From: Streptococcus gallolyticus | Lineage (GTDB): Bacteria > Bacillota > Bacilli > Lactobacillales > Streptococcaceae | NCBI GenBank assembly: GCA_019794795.1 | Contig: JAIMFC010000003.1 | Location: 62,001 to 126,000 of the forward strand | Reading direction: 5' to 3' | DNA: 64,000 nucleotides | In this document: positions 46,589 to 55,619 of the stretch, in pieces | Layout: every line of letters begins with the position of its first letter | How positions within the stretch are numbered: the stretch's first letter is position 1 | Position numbers and translations under genes: made by a program | Notes under the pieces: generated by a model | The model's database searches: none | Seen by the model: only the letters and a program-made list of their open reading frames with translations | What the model was told of the DNA's origin: nothing

Positions 46589-46987
46589 TTGATTAAAATT
46601 TATACTGTATCTAGTTGCACGAGTTGTAAAAAAGCTAAAAATTGGTTGAATGCTCACCAATTGTCTTATAATGAGCATAATCTTGGTAAAGAATCGATTA
46701 CAAAAGAAGAAATTTTACGAATCTTAGCCAAAACAGAAAACGGAATTGCCAGCATCGTTTCTTCAAAAAACCGCTATGCAAAAAGCCTTAACTGTGATAT
46801 CGAGGAATTGAGTGTTAATGAAGTGATTGACCTCATCACTGAAAATCCACGTATTTTGAAAAGTCCGATCTTGATTGACGAAAAACGTCTGCAAGTTGGT
46901 TATAAAGAAGATGATATTCGAGCATTTTTGCCACGTTCTGTGCGCAATGTTGAAAATGCTCAGGCACGTATGCGAGCAGCTTTGTAA
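46589..46987 (+). CDS. spxA: Spx-family transcriptional regulator
   Basis: 132 residues starting at TTG 46589 (AAAGGAG upstream); the in-frame ATG at 46544 lies on the promoter. ArsC-like fold with redox CxxC at Cys10/Cys13 (SSCTSCKKAKNWL) and the RNA-polymerase contact region (GIASIVSSKNRYAKSLNCDI). Spx proteins bind the alpha subunit C-terminal domain and redirect transcription under disulfide or envelope stress. Streptococci often have two paralogues; which one this is cannot be said here. Confidence 0.92.
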   Translation: MIKIYTVSSCTSCKKAKNWLNAHQLSYNEHNLGKESITKEEILRILAKTENGIASIVSSKNRYAKSLNCDIEELSVNEVIDLITENPRILKSPILIDEKRLQVGYKEDDIRAFLPRSVRNVENAQARMRAAL

Positions 46988-46996
46988 GGAAGTGAG

Positions 46997-47021
46997 CAGT
47001 CTGAGAAAATCAGGCTGTTTT
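46997..47021 (+). terminator. spxA terminator
   Basis: CAGTCTGA pairs with TCAGGCTG (one G-T) around GAAAA, then TTTTCCTT. Confidence 0.7.
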
Positions 47022-47044
47022 CCTTTAGAAATCATGCCCTTTCA

Positions 47045-47073
47045 TTGAAAGCGCTGATAAAATATGCTATAAT
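47045..47073 (+). promoter_or_regulatory. Promoter of ireB-ruvX-DUF1292
   Basis: TTGAAA (47045-47050), 17 bp, TATAAT (47068-47073) with extended TG. Confidence 0.8.
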
Positions 47074-47106
47074 AGATTGTAAAATAGATTGAAGGAAGGT
47101 GTAAGT

Positions 47107-47373
47107 ATGGGATTCACTGAAGAAACAGTTCGCTTCCGTTTAGATGACGGTAACAAGCAAGAGATTAGCCAAACATTGACCAATGTTTACCGGTCTTTAG
47201 ATGAAAAAGGCTATAACCCTATAAATCAAATTGTTGGTTATGTATTGAGTGGAGATCCAGCTTATATCCCTCGTTACAACGATGCCCGCAACCAAATTCG
47301 CAAGTATGAACGTGATGAGATTGTAGAGGAGTTAGTTCGTTTTTATCTTAAAGAAAACGGGATTGATCTATAA
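47107..47373 (+). CDS. ireB: IreB family regulatory phosphoprotein (UPF0297)
   Basis: 88 residues from the ATG at 47107 (GAAGGAAGGTG upstream). Strongly conserved small protein ([40 protein letters not shown]). The enterococcal homologue IreB is phosphorylated by the PASTA kinase IreK. Overlaps ruvX by TAATG, the usual order in Firmicutes. Confidence 0.92.
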   Translation: MGFTEETVRFRLDDGNKQEISQTLTNVYRSLDEKGYNPINQIVGYVLSGDPAYIPRYNDARNQIRKYERDEIVEELVRFYLKENGIDL

Positions 47374-47792
47374 TGAGAATCATGGGATTAGACGTTGGTT
47401 CTAAGACGGTTGGGGTAGCCATTTCAGACCCACTTGGTTTTACAGCACAAGGTTTGGAAATCATCCCTATCAACGAAGACCAAGGAGAGTTTGGATTTGA
47501 TCGCTTGATAGAGCTTGTCAAAGACTATAAGGTGGATAAGTTTGTAGTAGGCTTGCCTAAGAATATGAACAACACCAGTGGTCCGCGAGTTGAAGCAAGT
47601 CAGGCTTATGGTGATAAGTTGGTGGAGCTCTTTGGTCTACCAGTTGACTATCAAGATGAGCGCTTGACAACAGTTGCTGCAGAGCGGATGTTGATTGAAC
47701 AGGCGGACATCAGTCGCGGAAAACGTAAAAAAGTTATTGATAAATTAGCTGCCCAGCTGATTTTGCAAAATTATTTAGATAGAACATTTTAA
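47373..47792 (+). CDS. ruvX: RuvX/YqgF RNase H-like nuclease
   Basis: 139 residues with the RNase H-fold motifs [32 protein letters not shown] and [19 protein letters not shown] Holliday-junction-resolvase-like nuclease also linked to rRNA processing. Translationally coupled to ireB. Confidence 0.93.
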   Translation: MRIMGLDVGSKTVGVAISDPLGFTAQGLEIIPINEDQGEFGFDRLIELVKDYKVDKFVVGLPKNMNNTSGPRVEASQAYGDKLVELFGLPVDYQDERLTTVAAERMLIEQADISRGKRKKVIDKLAAQLILQNYLDRTF

Positions 47793-47802
47793 GGAGGCCA
47801 CA

Positions 47803-48120
47803 ATGGCACACAATCATGAACATGACCACAATCACGACGAACGTGAGTTGATTACCTTGGTAGATGATCAAGGTAATGAAACCTTGTTTGAAATTCTTTT
47901 GACAATTGACGGTCAAGAAGAATTCGGTAAAAATTACGTTCTCTTGATTCCTGCAAGTGCAGAAGAAGATGAAAATGGTGAAGTTGAAATCCAAGCCTAC
48001 TCATTTATTGAAAATGAAAATGGTACAGAAGGCGACTTGCAACCAATCCCAGAAGATGCGACAGCTGAGTGGGATATGATTGAAGAAGTTTTCAACAGCT
48101 TCTTGGACGAAGAAGAATAA
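47803..48120 (+). CDS. DUF1292 family protein (YrzB-like)
   Basis: 105 residues. His-rich N-terminus ([13 protein letters not shown]), then the DUF1292 core ([32 protein letters not shown]), very acidic to the end ([12 protein letters not shown]). Third gene of the conserved ireB-ruvX-DUF1292 operon; function unknown. The His/Asp-rich start could bind metal. Confidence 0.9.
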   Translation: MAHNHEHDHNHDERELITLVDDQGNETLFEILLTIDGQEEFGKNYVLLIPASAEEDENGEVEIQAYSFIENENGTEGDLQPIPEDATAEWDMIEEVFNSFLDEEE

Positions 48121-48127
48121 TTTCTAA

Positions 48128-48150
48128 AGGGCGCCCAGCGCTCTTTTTTG
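48128..48150 (+). terminator. Terminator after the ireB operon
   Basis: AGGGCGC (48128-48134), loop CCA, GCGCTCT (48138-48144) with one G-T pair, then TTTTTG. The T-rich tail runs into the candidate combox that follows. Confidence 0.7.
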
Positions 48151-48159
48151 TCTCTCTTT

Positions 48160-48167
48160 TTCGAATA
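48160..48167 (+). promoter_or_regulatory. Candidate second combox
   Basis: TTCGAATA differs from TACGAATA at one position that tolerates variation. It has a T-rich stretch just upstream. Its expected start site (about 7 bp downstream) falls on the ATG of the 36-residue ORF at 48175. Confidence 0.45.
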
Positions 48168-48174
48168 AATAAGT

Positions 48175-48285
48175 ATGACGGATAAAGAAAAGCAAATTCA
48201 AGAAGAATTTAGTAAAAAGAAATGGCATACTTTTCGGGAATTGGAACGTTATGCACGGTTTCAAGAGACCTTAAAGAGAAAATGA
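48175..48285 (+). CDS. Small basic protein (36 aa), candidate late-competence gene
   Basis: ATG at 48175, stop at 48285. Product of 36 residues beginning MTDKEKQIQEEFSKKKWHTF and ending FQETLKRK: highly charged and helical. No ribosome site is seen, but the candidate combox ends 7 bases before the ATG, so a leaderless transcript is possible. Next to it is the 521-residue membrane protein. From memory, the pneumococcal locus beside nrdD holds competence-induced genes (ccs4), which would agree. Confidence 0.4.
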   Translation: MTDKEKQIQEEFSKKKWHTFRELERYARFQETLKRK

Positions 48286-48301
48286 CAGACAGTTGACTTT
48301 T

Positions 48302-48310
48302 TGGTATAAT
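48302..48310 (+). promoter_or_regulatory. Extended -10 promoter of the 521-residue membrane protein
   Basis: TGGTATAAT, with ATGACA (48282-48287) as a possible -35. It gives the membrane gene a housekeeping promoter besides the upstream candidate combox. Confidence 0.55.
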
Positions 48311-48336
48311 AAGATGATTATGCCAAGGAGAGTAAG

Positions 48337-49902
48337 ATGACAGAAATCGATACAGTAGGGGCAGAAAACCTGTCTCGTCGTTCGCAAAAAAGAGGCAGAC
48401 GCCGTCGTGAAAAGGCAGAAGCTGATTCATTTAACCATACATTTAAGGAAAATCTTCTTCCAAGTAGGATCTTACCAGCCTTTATCTGGAGCCTCCTCAT
48501 TAGTTTTTTAAGCGTAGGTAATCCTTTGTTTACGGGGTTAGCGACTAATTTACAGACGCAGACCTTGTATGCAGGCATGGCTATGAAAGCTGGGCAGAGT
48601 CCTTATGCCGACTTTTTTAGCAGTAATGGTGTCCTCTATCATCTCTTGAGCTGGCTAGGTACATTTTTAGGTAATCCGTTGGTATTAGTTGGGCTTCAGT
48701 TTGTTGCCTTATTGCTTGCGGGGATGTATTTCTATAAATTAGTGGCTTATTTTAGCCATAGTCGGGAAACGGCAGACCAGTTAAGTCTTTGGTTCTATCT
48801 ATTTATCCTTGCTTTAGGATTTGGCGGTCTTTATGCTAGCATTTTTGCCCTACCTTTTGTATTGACTAGTCTTTGGTTCTTGGTTCGCTACTTTGAAAAT
48901 GCTGTAAGGGATGAGTTTTTCATTTTTTATGGAATTGACGCAGCGCTTGTTTTTATGATTTATCCAAAGAGTGTTATTCTTTGGTTGGTGGCGGGGCTGG
49001 TCTTGCTGTTCTATAATATTCGTCAGCACCGTAAGGCACGTGGTTTGTACCAGTTTTTAGCTAGCCTTTTTGGATTTTTACTCATTATTTATTCTGTGGG
49101 ATATTACACTTTTATCAAGCAGATTTTAGGAAGTGCTGTTTCGCAAACCTTCTTCTATAACTTGCAGTTGGACTTTATGTCTGAAAATCTCTTGTGGGTT
49201 GCAGGGAGTCTTCTGCTCGTACTGTTGTGTACCGGTTTCTTGAAGAATTTTGTCTTGGCTTTGGCTTCAATGGCCTCTGGTAAACATTTGGCGCTGAACA
49301 GTATTCTTATCTTGACGTTCTTGGCTCAATTGGTTTTCATCTTAGGAAATCCAAATGTGGACCTGAGTCAACTGGTTCTCTTGTTGCCATACGGGTTTAT
49401 CATGGCTTTAGTGGCTAAGGAAGACAAGCAAGACAGTCTTGATTTGGAAGAATTATTGACAGAAGAAGAGGAAGAACCTGTTTTTTACAGCTATCTTCGT
49501 TCACAATTTTTCCTTCCACTACTGGTCTGTCTCTTTATTCCTATGCAACCCATTTTTACCTTTGTGTTGGATGGACAGGTGGCCAAAGAGCGGACAGAGG
49601 TTGCTAGCTATATCAAATCTCATGCGGATAAGGATGCTCTGATCTACACTTGGGACAATAGTGCAGAGATTTATGTTCATTCAGGATACCTTTCAGCGAC
49701 TCGTTTCATTGCAGCACAACCCTACTTGACAACGGAAGAAAATAAGAGTGCTCTTGTCTATGATTTGAACAATAGTAAAGCACAATATATTGTGGTCAAT
49801 AAAGAGTTAACCTTGCCAGCAAAATTGAAATCTAGCTTGAAAAATAACTATGCAAAAGAGGATGTTGGCACATCTAAGCTGGTTTTATATAAAAAGAAAT
49901 AA
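48337..49902 (+). CDS. Polytopic membrane protein, glycosyltransferase C-like (521 aa)
   Basis: Basic, arginine-rich N-terminus (SRRSQKRGRRRREKAEA), about ten hydrophobic segments between residues 48 and 420, and a C-terminal soluble domain (about 425-521; VASYIKSHADKDALIYTWDN, AQYIVVNKELTLPAKLKSSL). The pattern of an early loop (GQSPYADFFSSNGVLYHLLS) followed by many helices and a C-terminal extracytoplasmic domain resembles lipid-sugar-using GT-C transferases. The DE of such enzymes is not obvious; the S-P-Y-A-D loop is the best candidate. Function unproven. Confidence 0.7.
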   Translation: MTEIDTVGAENLSRRSQKRGRRRREKAEADSFNHTFKENLLPSRILPAFIWSLLISFLSVGNPLFTGLATNLQTQTLYAGMAMKAGQSPYADFFSSNGVLYHLLSWLGTFLGNPLVLVGLQFVALLLAGMYFYKLVAYFSHSRETADQLSLWFYLFILALGFGGLYASIFALPFVLTSLWFLVRYFENAVRDEFFIFYGIDAALVFMIYPKSVILWLVAGLVLLFYNIRQHRKARGLYQFLASLFGFLLIIYSVGYYTFIKQILGSAVSQTFFYNLQLDFMSENLLWVAGSLLLVLLCTGFLKNFVLALASMASGKHLALNSILILTFLAQLVFILGNPNVDLSQLVLLLPYGFIMALVAKEDKQDSLDLEELLTEEEEEPVFYSYLRSQFFLPLLVCLFIPMQPIFTFVLDGQVAKERTEVASYIKSHADKDALIYTWDNSAEIYVHSGYLSATRFIAAQPYLTTEENKSALVYDLNNSKAQYIVVNKELTLPAKLKSSLKNNYAKEDVGTSKLVLYKKK

Positions 49903-49906
49903 GTGA

Positions 49907-49935
49907 AAAAGACTGTGAAAACAGTCTTTTCTTTT
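49907..49935 (+). terminator. Terminator before nrdD
   Basis: AAAAGACTGT (49907-49916), loop GAAA, ACAGTCTTTT (49921-49930), CTTTT. Confidence 0.88.
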
Positions 49936-49945
49936 ACAAATCTTA

Positions 49946-50024
49946 TCACTACATATTGTGTTTATAAATAAAAAAATAAAATTCTCATACAAGATATTGA
50001 TTTTTTTTGAAAAAGTGGTAGACT
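49946..50024 (+). promoter_or_regulatory. NrdR-box-like site and promoter of nrdD
   Basis: TCACTACATATTGTGT (49946-49961) matches the NrdR box ACACWATATATWGTGT at 14 of 16 positions by my alignment. Promoter: TTGATT (49997-50002), 16 bp, TAGACT (50019-50024) with extended TG. A single box is seen, whereas NrdR usually uses a pair. Confidence 0.5.
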
Positions 50025-50053
50025 AGATAGAGTTAGAAAAAGGAGTGAGTGAC

Positions 50054-52246
50054 ATGGAAAATGTAGTAGTTGCTGTAAAAGATTTGCCTTCGATTGTTAT
50101 CAAGCGGGATGGCCGGCATGTGGCCTTTGACGAAGATAAGATTTATGAAGCTCTTTTGAAGGCGACTGCCAAGGTTGTACCTATGTCGCCACTCATGGAG
50201 GCGAAATTAAAAGGGATTTGTGAACGCGTTATTGCTGAAATTGCGGAGCGTTTCCCTAAAAATATCAAGATTTATGAAATCCAAAATATTGTGGAACATG
50301 AACTCTTGCAGGCCAATGAGTATGCGATTGCTAAAGAGTACATCAACTACCGTACGCAGCGTGATTTTGAGCGTGCGAAGGCGACGGACATCAACTTTAC
50401 TATTGATAAGCTCCTCAACAAGGACCAAACAGTGGTCAATGAGAATGCCAACAAGGATTCCGATGTTTTCAATACCCAGCGTGATTTGACGGCAGGGATT
50501 GTTGGCAAGTCAATTGGTTTGAAAATGCTGCCAGCTCACGTTGCCAATGCCCACCAAAAAGGGGATATTCACTATCACGACTTGGACTACAGTCCTTATA
50601 CACCTATGACCAACTGTTGCTTGATTGACTTCAAGGGTATGTTGGGAAATGGTTTCAAGATTGGGAATGCCGAGGTCGAGAGTCCTAAGTCTATTCAGAC
50701 GGCAACAGCGCAGATTTCACAAATTATCGCAAATGTGGCTTCCAGTCAGTACGGTGGTTGTACAGCTGACCGCATTGATGAATTTCTAGCCCCTTATGCC
50801 GAATTGAATTATCAAAAGCACCTCAAGGATGCAGAAGAGTGGGTAACAGAGGGCCGTCAGGAGGAATATGCGCGTGCTAAGACACGCAAGGATATTTATG
50901 ATGCCATGCAGTCTCTGGAGTATGAGATTAACACGCTCTTTACTTCAAATGGACAAACGCCTTTTACCTCGCTTGGTTTTGGTTTGGGAACATCGTGGTT
51001 TGAACGTGAAATTCAAAAAGCCATTTTGGAAATCCGTATCAAGGGCTTAGGTAGTGAACACCGTACGGCCATCTTCCCTAAATTGATTTTCACTGTCAAA
51101 CGTGGCCTCAACTTAGAGCCAGACTCACCAAACTATGACATCAAGCAGTTAGCGCTAGAGTGTGCGACCAAACGTATGTACCCAGATATGTTGTCCTATG
51201 ATAAGATTATTGACTTGACAGGTTCATTTAAGGCTCCCATGGGTTGCCGTTCCTTCTTACAAGGTTGGAAGGATGAAAATGGTGTGGAAGTCAATTCTGG
51301 ACGGATGAACTTGGGTGTGGTGACTGTCAATCTTCCTCGTATTGCCTTAGAATCAAAAGGCGACATGGACAAGTTCTGGGATATTTTCAATGAACGAATG
51401 GCCATCGCCAAAGATGCCCTTGTCTACCGTGTGGAGCGAGTTAAGGAAGCTACACCAGCCAATGCTCCAATTCTCTATCAGTACGGGGCCTTCGGCAACC
51501 GTCTTGGTAAATATGATAACGTAGATGAGCTCTTCAAGAACCGTCGTGCGACTGTTTCTCTGGGCTATATTGGCTTGTATGAGGTGGCGACTGTCTTCTA
51601 TGGTGGTGACTGGGAGAAAAATGAAGTTGCCAAGGATTTCACCATTGACATTGTGCGTCAGATGAAAGAACGCTGTGCAGCATGGTCGGATGAATATGAC
51701 TATCATTTCTCAGTTTATTCTACCCCCTCTGAGAGTTTGACAGACCGCTTCTGTCGTTTGGATGCGGAGAAATTTGGTCAAGTGACAGATATTACAGACA
51801 AGGAATACTATACTAATTCTTTCCACTATGATGTCCGTAAAAATCCAACCCCATTTGAAAAATTAGACTTTGAAAAGGTTTATCCAGAGGCCGGTGCCTC
51901 AGGTGGCTTTATTCACTACTGTGAGTACCCTGTTCTCCAACAAAATCCAAAGGCCTTAGAAGCTGTTTGGGACTATGCTTATGATCGTGTGGGCTATTTG
52001 GGAACCAATACACCAATTGATCGCTGCTACAAATGTGGTTTCGAGGGAGATTTTACACCAACCGAACGTGGCTTCATGTGTCCAAACTGTAGCAATACAG
52101 ACCCTAAAACAGTAGATGTGGTCAAACGGACTTGTGGCTATCTAGGAAATCCACAGGCTCGTCCAATGGTCAATGGCCGCCACAAGGAAATTTCAGCGCG
52201 TGTCAAACACATGAATGGTTCGACGATTAAGACACCAGGAAATTAG
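50054..52246 (+). CDS. nrdD: Anaerobic ribonucleoside-triphosphate reductase
   Basis: 730 residues from the ATG at 50054 (AAGGAG 8 bases upstream; the GTG at 50045 overlaps it). N-terminal ATP-cone (VIKRDGRHVAFDEDKIYEAL), glycyl-radical barrel, Zn site CYKCGF...CPNCS, and the radical glycine in RTCGYLGNP near the C-terminus. It makes dNTPs without oxygen and is activated by NrdG (53706). Confidence 0.97.
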   Translation: MENVVVAVKDLPSIVIKRDGRHVAFDEDKIYEALLKATAKVVPMSPLMEAKLKGICERVIAEIAERFPKNIKIYEIQNIVEHELLQANEYAIAKEYINYRTQRDFERAKATDINFTIDKLLNKDQTVVNENANKDSDVFNTQRDLTAGIVGKSIGLKMLPAHVANAHQKGDIHYHDLDYSPYTPMTNCCLIDFKGMLGNGFKIGNAEVESPKSIQTATAQISQIIANVASSQYGGCTADRIDEFLAPYAELNYQKHLKDAEEWVTEGRQEEYARAKTRKDIYDAMQSLEYEINTLFTSNGQTPFTSLGFGLGTSWFEREIQKAILEIRIKGLGSEHRTAIFPKLIFTVKRGLNLEPDSPNYDIKQLALECATKRMYPDMLSYDKIIDLTGSFKAPMGCRSFLQGWKDENGVEVNSGRMNLGVVTVNLPRIALESKGDMDKFWDIFNERMAIAKDALVYRVERVKEATPANAPILYQYGAFGNRLGKYDNVDELFKNRRATVSLGYIGLYEVATVFYGGDWEKNEVAKDFTIDIVRQMKERCAAWSDEYDYHFSVYSTPSESLTDRFCRLDAEKFGQVTDITDKEYYTNSFHYDVRKNPTPFEKLDFEKVYPEAGASGGFIHYCEYPVLQQNPKALEAVWDYAYDRVGYLGTNTPIDRCYKCGFEGDFTPTERGFMCPNCSNTDPKTVDVVKRTCGYLGNPQARPMVNGRHKEISARVKHMNGSTIKTPGN

Positions 52247-52257
52247 AAAGAGGAATC

Positions 52258-52389
52258 ATGGGAAAATTTCAATTAGATTATAAGGGTATGCAGCGTGTGG
52301 AAAAGTTTCACGAGAAACATTCGACAGTCAAGTCGGATAAGAAATCGCGCGTGCAAGAATTGCTGAAGAAAGCGAATAAGAAAAAATAA
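52258..52389 (+). CDS. Small basic protein between nrdD and nrdG (43 aa)
   Basis: ATG at 52258 with AGAGGAA upstream, 11 bp after nrdD. 43 residues, MGKFQLDYKGMQRVEKFHEK at the start and a lysine-rich end (KKANKKK). Small ORFs in this position are conserved in streptococcal nrdD-nrdG operons (from memory). No known domain. Confidence 0.7.
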   Translation: MGKFQLDYKGMQRVEKFHEKHSTVKSDKKSRVQELLKKANKKK

Positions 52390-52497
52390 GGAAGTGGGAC
52401 TGGGCAAAAAGTGTTGTTCGGTCCTTACTTTTCCAAGTGGAGCTCTTTTTTAGAGCATTGCAGGGCCTCATTTCCACGGAATAGGAAGTATAATAAC

Positions 52498-53196
52498 ATG
52501 AAAGAAATAGGAATTATTGGTTTGGGTGGTATCTCGCAGAAAGCCTATCTGCCCTATATGCGCCAGTTACCAGGAATACGCTGGCATCTCTTTACGCGTA
52601 AGGAGGAGGGGCTTTCTTGATGGCTGGTTTTAATCGTCGTTTTGCTCCTAAGGTCAAAGAAATGGCAGAGCTGGTTGACAAACGGCGGATTTTAGTTGAA
52701 AAAAATGAGGTCAATCAGCCAGCAGATCTACAATTCAAGCTTTTTGATCTGTTCATTCATCCCCTAGATACTGCACTTTATTTGGCAGCTGGTCAGTTAA
52801 CAGCTGGGCATTTCCAGTATCATTTGATAGAAGATGGACTGTTGAGTCAGGTTTCAGTACAGCTGCAAACAGAGAAAGAAAGTATCCTTGTTAGTATGAA
52901 TTTGCAGTCGGGAAGTGATGGAAGTACAGACTCCGTATGAGACCGTACATCTGGAAAACTTGGATGATTTGACACGTTTTACTGGAAATACAGCAAAGAA
53001 AGAATCCTTTGGTTCATGGGATACAACGCTTTATAAACGAGGTTTTGAATCTATTGTGGATGAGTTTTTAGAGACCATTGAGATAGGGGGAAATCCAGTA
53101 TCACCTGAAACGAGTCTTCTCAGTCGTTATATTTGTCATCAAATCAATCAATCCGCTAGCTCAACGGATGAATTACAAGTAGAATTGCCAGTTTAG
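52498..53196 (+). pseudogene. Decayed Gfo/Idh/MocA oxidoreductase gene
   Basis: The start encodes MKEIGIIGLGGISQKAYLPY, the NAD(P)-binding start of the Gfo/Idh/MocA family, but the frame ends after 40 residues. It resumes in another frame with AGFNRRFAPKVKEMAELVDK, a conserved region normally about 100 residues further on. A large internal deletion is therefore likely. A second frameshift near 52910 moves the remainder (ETVHLENLDDLTRFTGNTAK... ) into another frame. It separates the 43-residue gene from the acetyltransferase gene in the nrd cluster. Confidence 0.8.
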
Positions 53197-53209
53197 AAAA
53201 GGGAGTGTT

Positions 53210-53713
53210 ATGGAGTTAAGACGACCAAGTTTGGCAGATAAAGAAGCTATTTTAGATATGGTAGAGGAATTTTTAGCTCAGGATAGTCGGACGGACGGTC
53301 TCTGGAATTTTGCGATAGGAGAGACCGTCTACGAGGATTGGTTGGGGGCTAATCAGCTTCAGGAAATGGGCTTGCAGGGAGTACCAGCTATTCAGTTTGT
53401 AGCCTTTGATGAGGACAGTCTGCCACTTGGATTTCTTAGTCTACGCTTGCGATTAAATGACAATCTGCTAGCAGTCGGTGGTCATATTGGGTACTCGGTG
53501 CGACCAAGCCAACGAGGAAAAGGTCTAGCCAAGGCTATGCTGCAAGCAGCCCTAGCCATTGCCAAAAGTAAAAATATCAAGTGTGCCCTCTTGACCTGCC
53601 ATGTGGATAATCCAGCTAGTCGGGCGGTTATTCTGGCAAACGGTGGAAAACTGGAGAATGTCGTGGACGGAGTGGAGCGTTATTGGATAGAAGTGGAGGG
53701 AAAATATGAATAA
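53210..53713 (+). CDS. GNAT family acetyltransferase
   Basis: 167 residues. N-terminal MELRRPSLADKEAILDMVEE, central strands (LGFLSLRLRLND), acetyl-CoA-binding loop (GHIGYSVRPSQRGKGLAKAM, with RGKGLA) and LTCHVDNPASRAVILANGGK. It overlaps nrdG by 8 bp, so it belongs to the nrdD-nrdG operon, as in other streptococci. The acceptor is unknown. Confidence 0.88.
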   Translation: MELRRPSLADKEAILDMVEEFLAQDSRTDGLWNFAIGETVYEDWLGANQLQEMGLQGVPAIQFVAFDEDSLPLGFLSLRLRLNDNLLAVGGHIGYSVRPSQRGKGLAKAMLQAALAIAKSKNIKCALLTCHVDNPASRAVILANGGKLENVVDGVERYWIEVEGKYE

Positions 53714-54302
53714 TCCACAACCTCAGGAGTGGAAGTCAGAGGAACTCAGTCAGGGGCGGATCATTGACTACAAGGCTTTTAACTTTGTGGACGGTGAGGG
53801 GGTGCGCAATTCGCTCTATGTAGCAGGCTGCATGTTCCACTGCGAGGGATGTTACAATGTGGCGACTTGGTCTTTTAAGGCAGGAATTCCCTATACCCAG
53901 GAGTTGGAAGAACAGATTATGGCGGACTTGGCACAGCCCTATGTGCAGGGCTTGACCTTGCTTGGTGGAGAGCCTTTTCTCAATACGGGGATTCTCTTGC
54001 CCTTGGTGAGACGGATTCGCAAGGAATTGCCTGAAAAGGATATCTGGTCTTGGACGGGGTATACGTGGGAGGAAATGATATTGGAAACCCCAGATAAGCT
54101 GGAGTTGCTGGGAATGATTGACATCTTGGTGGACGGCCGATTTGATCGGACTAAGAAAAATCTCATGTTACAATTTCGTGGGTCGTCCAATCAGCGGATT
54201 ATTGATGTTCAAAAGTCTCTGGCAGCGGGAGAGGTCATCATCTGGCAAAAACTAAGTGATGGTACCGCAAATTTTGAACAGGTGAAACGAGAAGAGAGTT
54301 AG
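53706..54302 (+). CDS. nrdG: Anaerobic ribonucleotide reductase-activating protein (radical SAM)
   Basis: 198 residues. The radical-SAM cluster motif CxxxCxxC appears as CMFHCEGCYN (about residues 40-49), preceded by AFNFVDGEGVRNSLYVAGC and followed by LTLLGGEPFLN. It generates the glycyl radical of NrdD with S-adenosylmethionine. It starts inside the GNAT gene. Confidence 0.95.
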   Translation: MNNPQPQEWKSEELSQGRIIDYKAFNFVDGEGVRNSLYVAGCMFHCEGCYNVATWSFKAGIPYTQELEEQIMADLAQPYVQGLTLLGGEPFLNTGILLPLVRRIRKELPEKDIWSWTGYTWEEMILETPDKLELLGMIDILVDGRFDRTKKNLMLQFRGSSNQRIIDVQKSLAAGEVIIWQKLSDGTANFEQVKREES

Positions 54303-54325
54303 GGCTAGAAGCCTTAGCTTTTTTT
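54298..54325 (+). terminator. Terminator of the nrd cluster
   Basis: GTTAGGGCT (54298-54306) pairs with AGCCTTAGC (54310-54318) with two G-T pairs, then seven T. The glf extended -10 TGATATAAT follows at 54338-54346. Confidence 0.75.
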
Positions 54326-54376
54326 ATTCATAAAATATGATATAATGGCAAGGCAAGAAAAGAAAGTGAGAAAACT

Positions 54377-55480
54377 ATGTACGATTATTTGATTGTTGGG
54401 GCTGGTTTATCTGGGGCTATTTTTGCTCATGAAGCGACCAAGCGTGGCCAGAAGGTTAAGGTTATTGACAAACGCAATCATATTGGTGGAAATATTTACT
54501 GTGAAAATGTAGAAGGGATCAATGTTCACAAGTATGGTGCCCACATTTTCCACACATCCAACAAGGCAATCTGGGACTATGTCAATCAATTTGCGGAGTT
54601 CAACCACTATATCAACTCTCCTGTGGCCAATTATCAAGGAAAACTCTACAATCTTCCCTTCAACATGAACACCTTTTATGCCATGTGGGGAACGAAAACG
54701 CCTCAGGAAGTCAAGGATAAGATTGCAGAGCAGACCGCACATTTGCAAGATACGGAGCCTAAAAATCTGGAAGAACAGGCTATCAAGCTCATTGGTCAAG
54801 ATGTTTACCAGACCTTGATTAAGGGCTACACCGAAAAGCAGTGGGGGCGTTCAGCGACTGACTTGCCACCTTTTATCATCAAGCGTTTGCCGATTCGATT
54901 TACCTTTGACAATAATTATTTCAATGACCGCTACCAAGGTATCCCAATCGGAGGCTACAATGTCATCATTGAGAAGATGTTGGAAGGTATTGACCTAGAG
55001 TTGGAAGTAGACTTTTTTGAAAATCGGGCGGAGCTTGAAGCCAGCGCAAAAAAGGTTGTTTTTACGGGGATGATTGACCAGTATTTTGACTATGAATTTG
55101 GTCAGTTGGAGTACCGCGGTTTGCACTTTGAACATGAAGTTTTGGACATGGAGAATTTCCAAGGAAATGCTGTGGTTAACTATACCGAGCGCGAAGTGCC
55201 CTATACTCGGATTGTTGAGCATAAACACTTTGAATTTGGCAATCAAGCAAAGACGGTCATTACTCGCGAATACCCAGCTGACTGGAAGCGAGGCGACGAG
55301 CCTTATTACCCAATCAATGACGCGACTAATAACGCAGTCTACGATCAATACCATGAAAAAGCCGAGGCTGTCAAGGATAAGGTCATCTTCTGTGGCCGCT
55401 TGGCAGATTATAAATACTACGACATGCATGTGGTCATCGAACGGGCTCTTAATGTGGTGGCAGAAGAATTTGGAGAATAA
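54377..55480 (+). CDS. glf: UDP-galactopyranose mutase
   Basis: 367 residues. FAD-binding YDYLIVGAGLSGAIFAHEAT, KRNHIGGNIYCENVEGINVH, KYGAHIFHTSNKAIWDYVNQ, GYTEKQWGR, and the C-terminal ITREYPADW and FCGRLADYKYYDMHVVIERA. It converts UDP-Galp to UDP-Galf for surface polysaccharide. Here it stands alone with its own promoter and terminator (about 55490-55514), not inside a capsule cluster. It may serve the glycan pathway of the region or a cluster elsewhere. Confidence 0.95.
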   Translation: MYDYLIVGAGLSGAIFAHEATKRGQKVKVIDKRNHIGGNIYCENVEGINVHKYGAHIFHTSNKAIWDYVNQFAEFNHYINSPVANYQGKLYNLPFNMNTFYAMWGTKTPQEVKDKIAEQTAHLQDTEPKNLEEQAIKLIGQDVYQTLIKGYTEKQWGRSATDLPPFIIKRLPIRFTFDNNYFNDRYQGIPIGGYNVIIEKMLEGIDLELEVDFFENRAELEASAKKVVFTGMIDQYFDYEFGQLEYRGLHFEHEVLDMENFQGNAVVNYTEREVPYTRIVEHKHFEFGNQAKTVITREYPADWKRGDEPYYPINDATNNAVYDQYHEKAEAVKDKVIFCGRLADYKYYDMHVVIERALNVVAEEFGE

Positions 55481-55619
55481 GAAAAAAGGCTGGAAAAATA
55501 TTTCCGGTCTTTTCAATTTTACTAGGGTAGCACAGGAGGTGGATAGTAAACTGAATCTATTTGTCTATAAGCGGAAGCCTTTTGCAGTAAGTGTTATAAT
55601 ACTATAAAGGAGAAAAACG

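Noticed and set aside
52489-52494. TATAAT just before the decayed oxidoreductase
   Set aside because: It ends 3 bases before the ATG, with no -35 at proper distance and a ribosome-like GGAAG in front. A chance match in AT-rich DNA is more likely.
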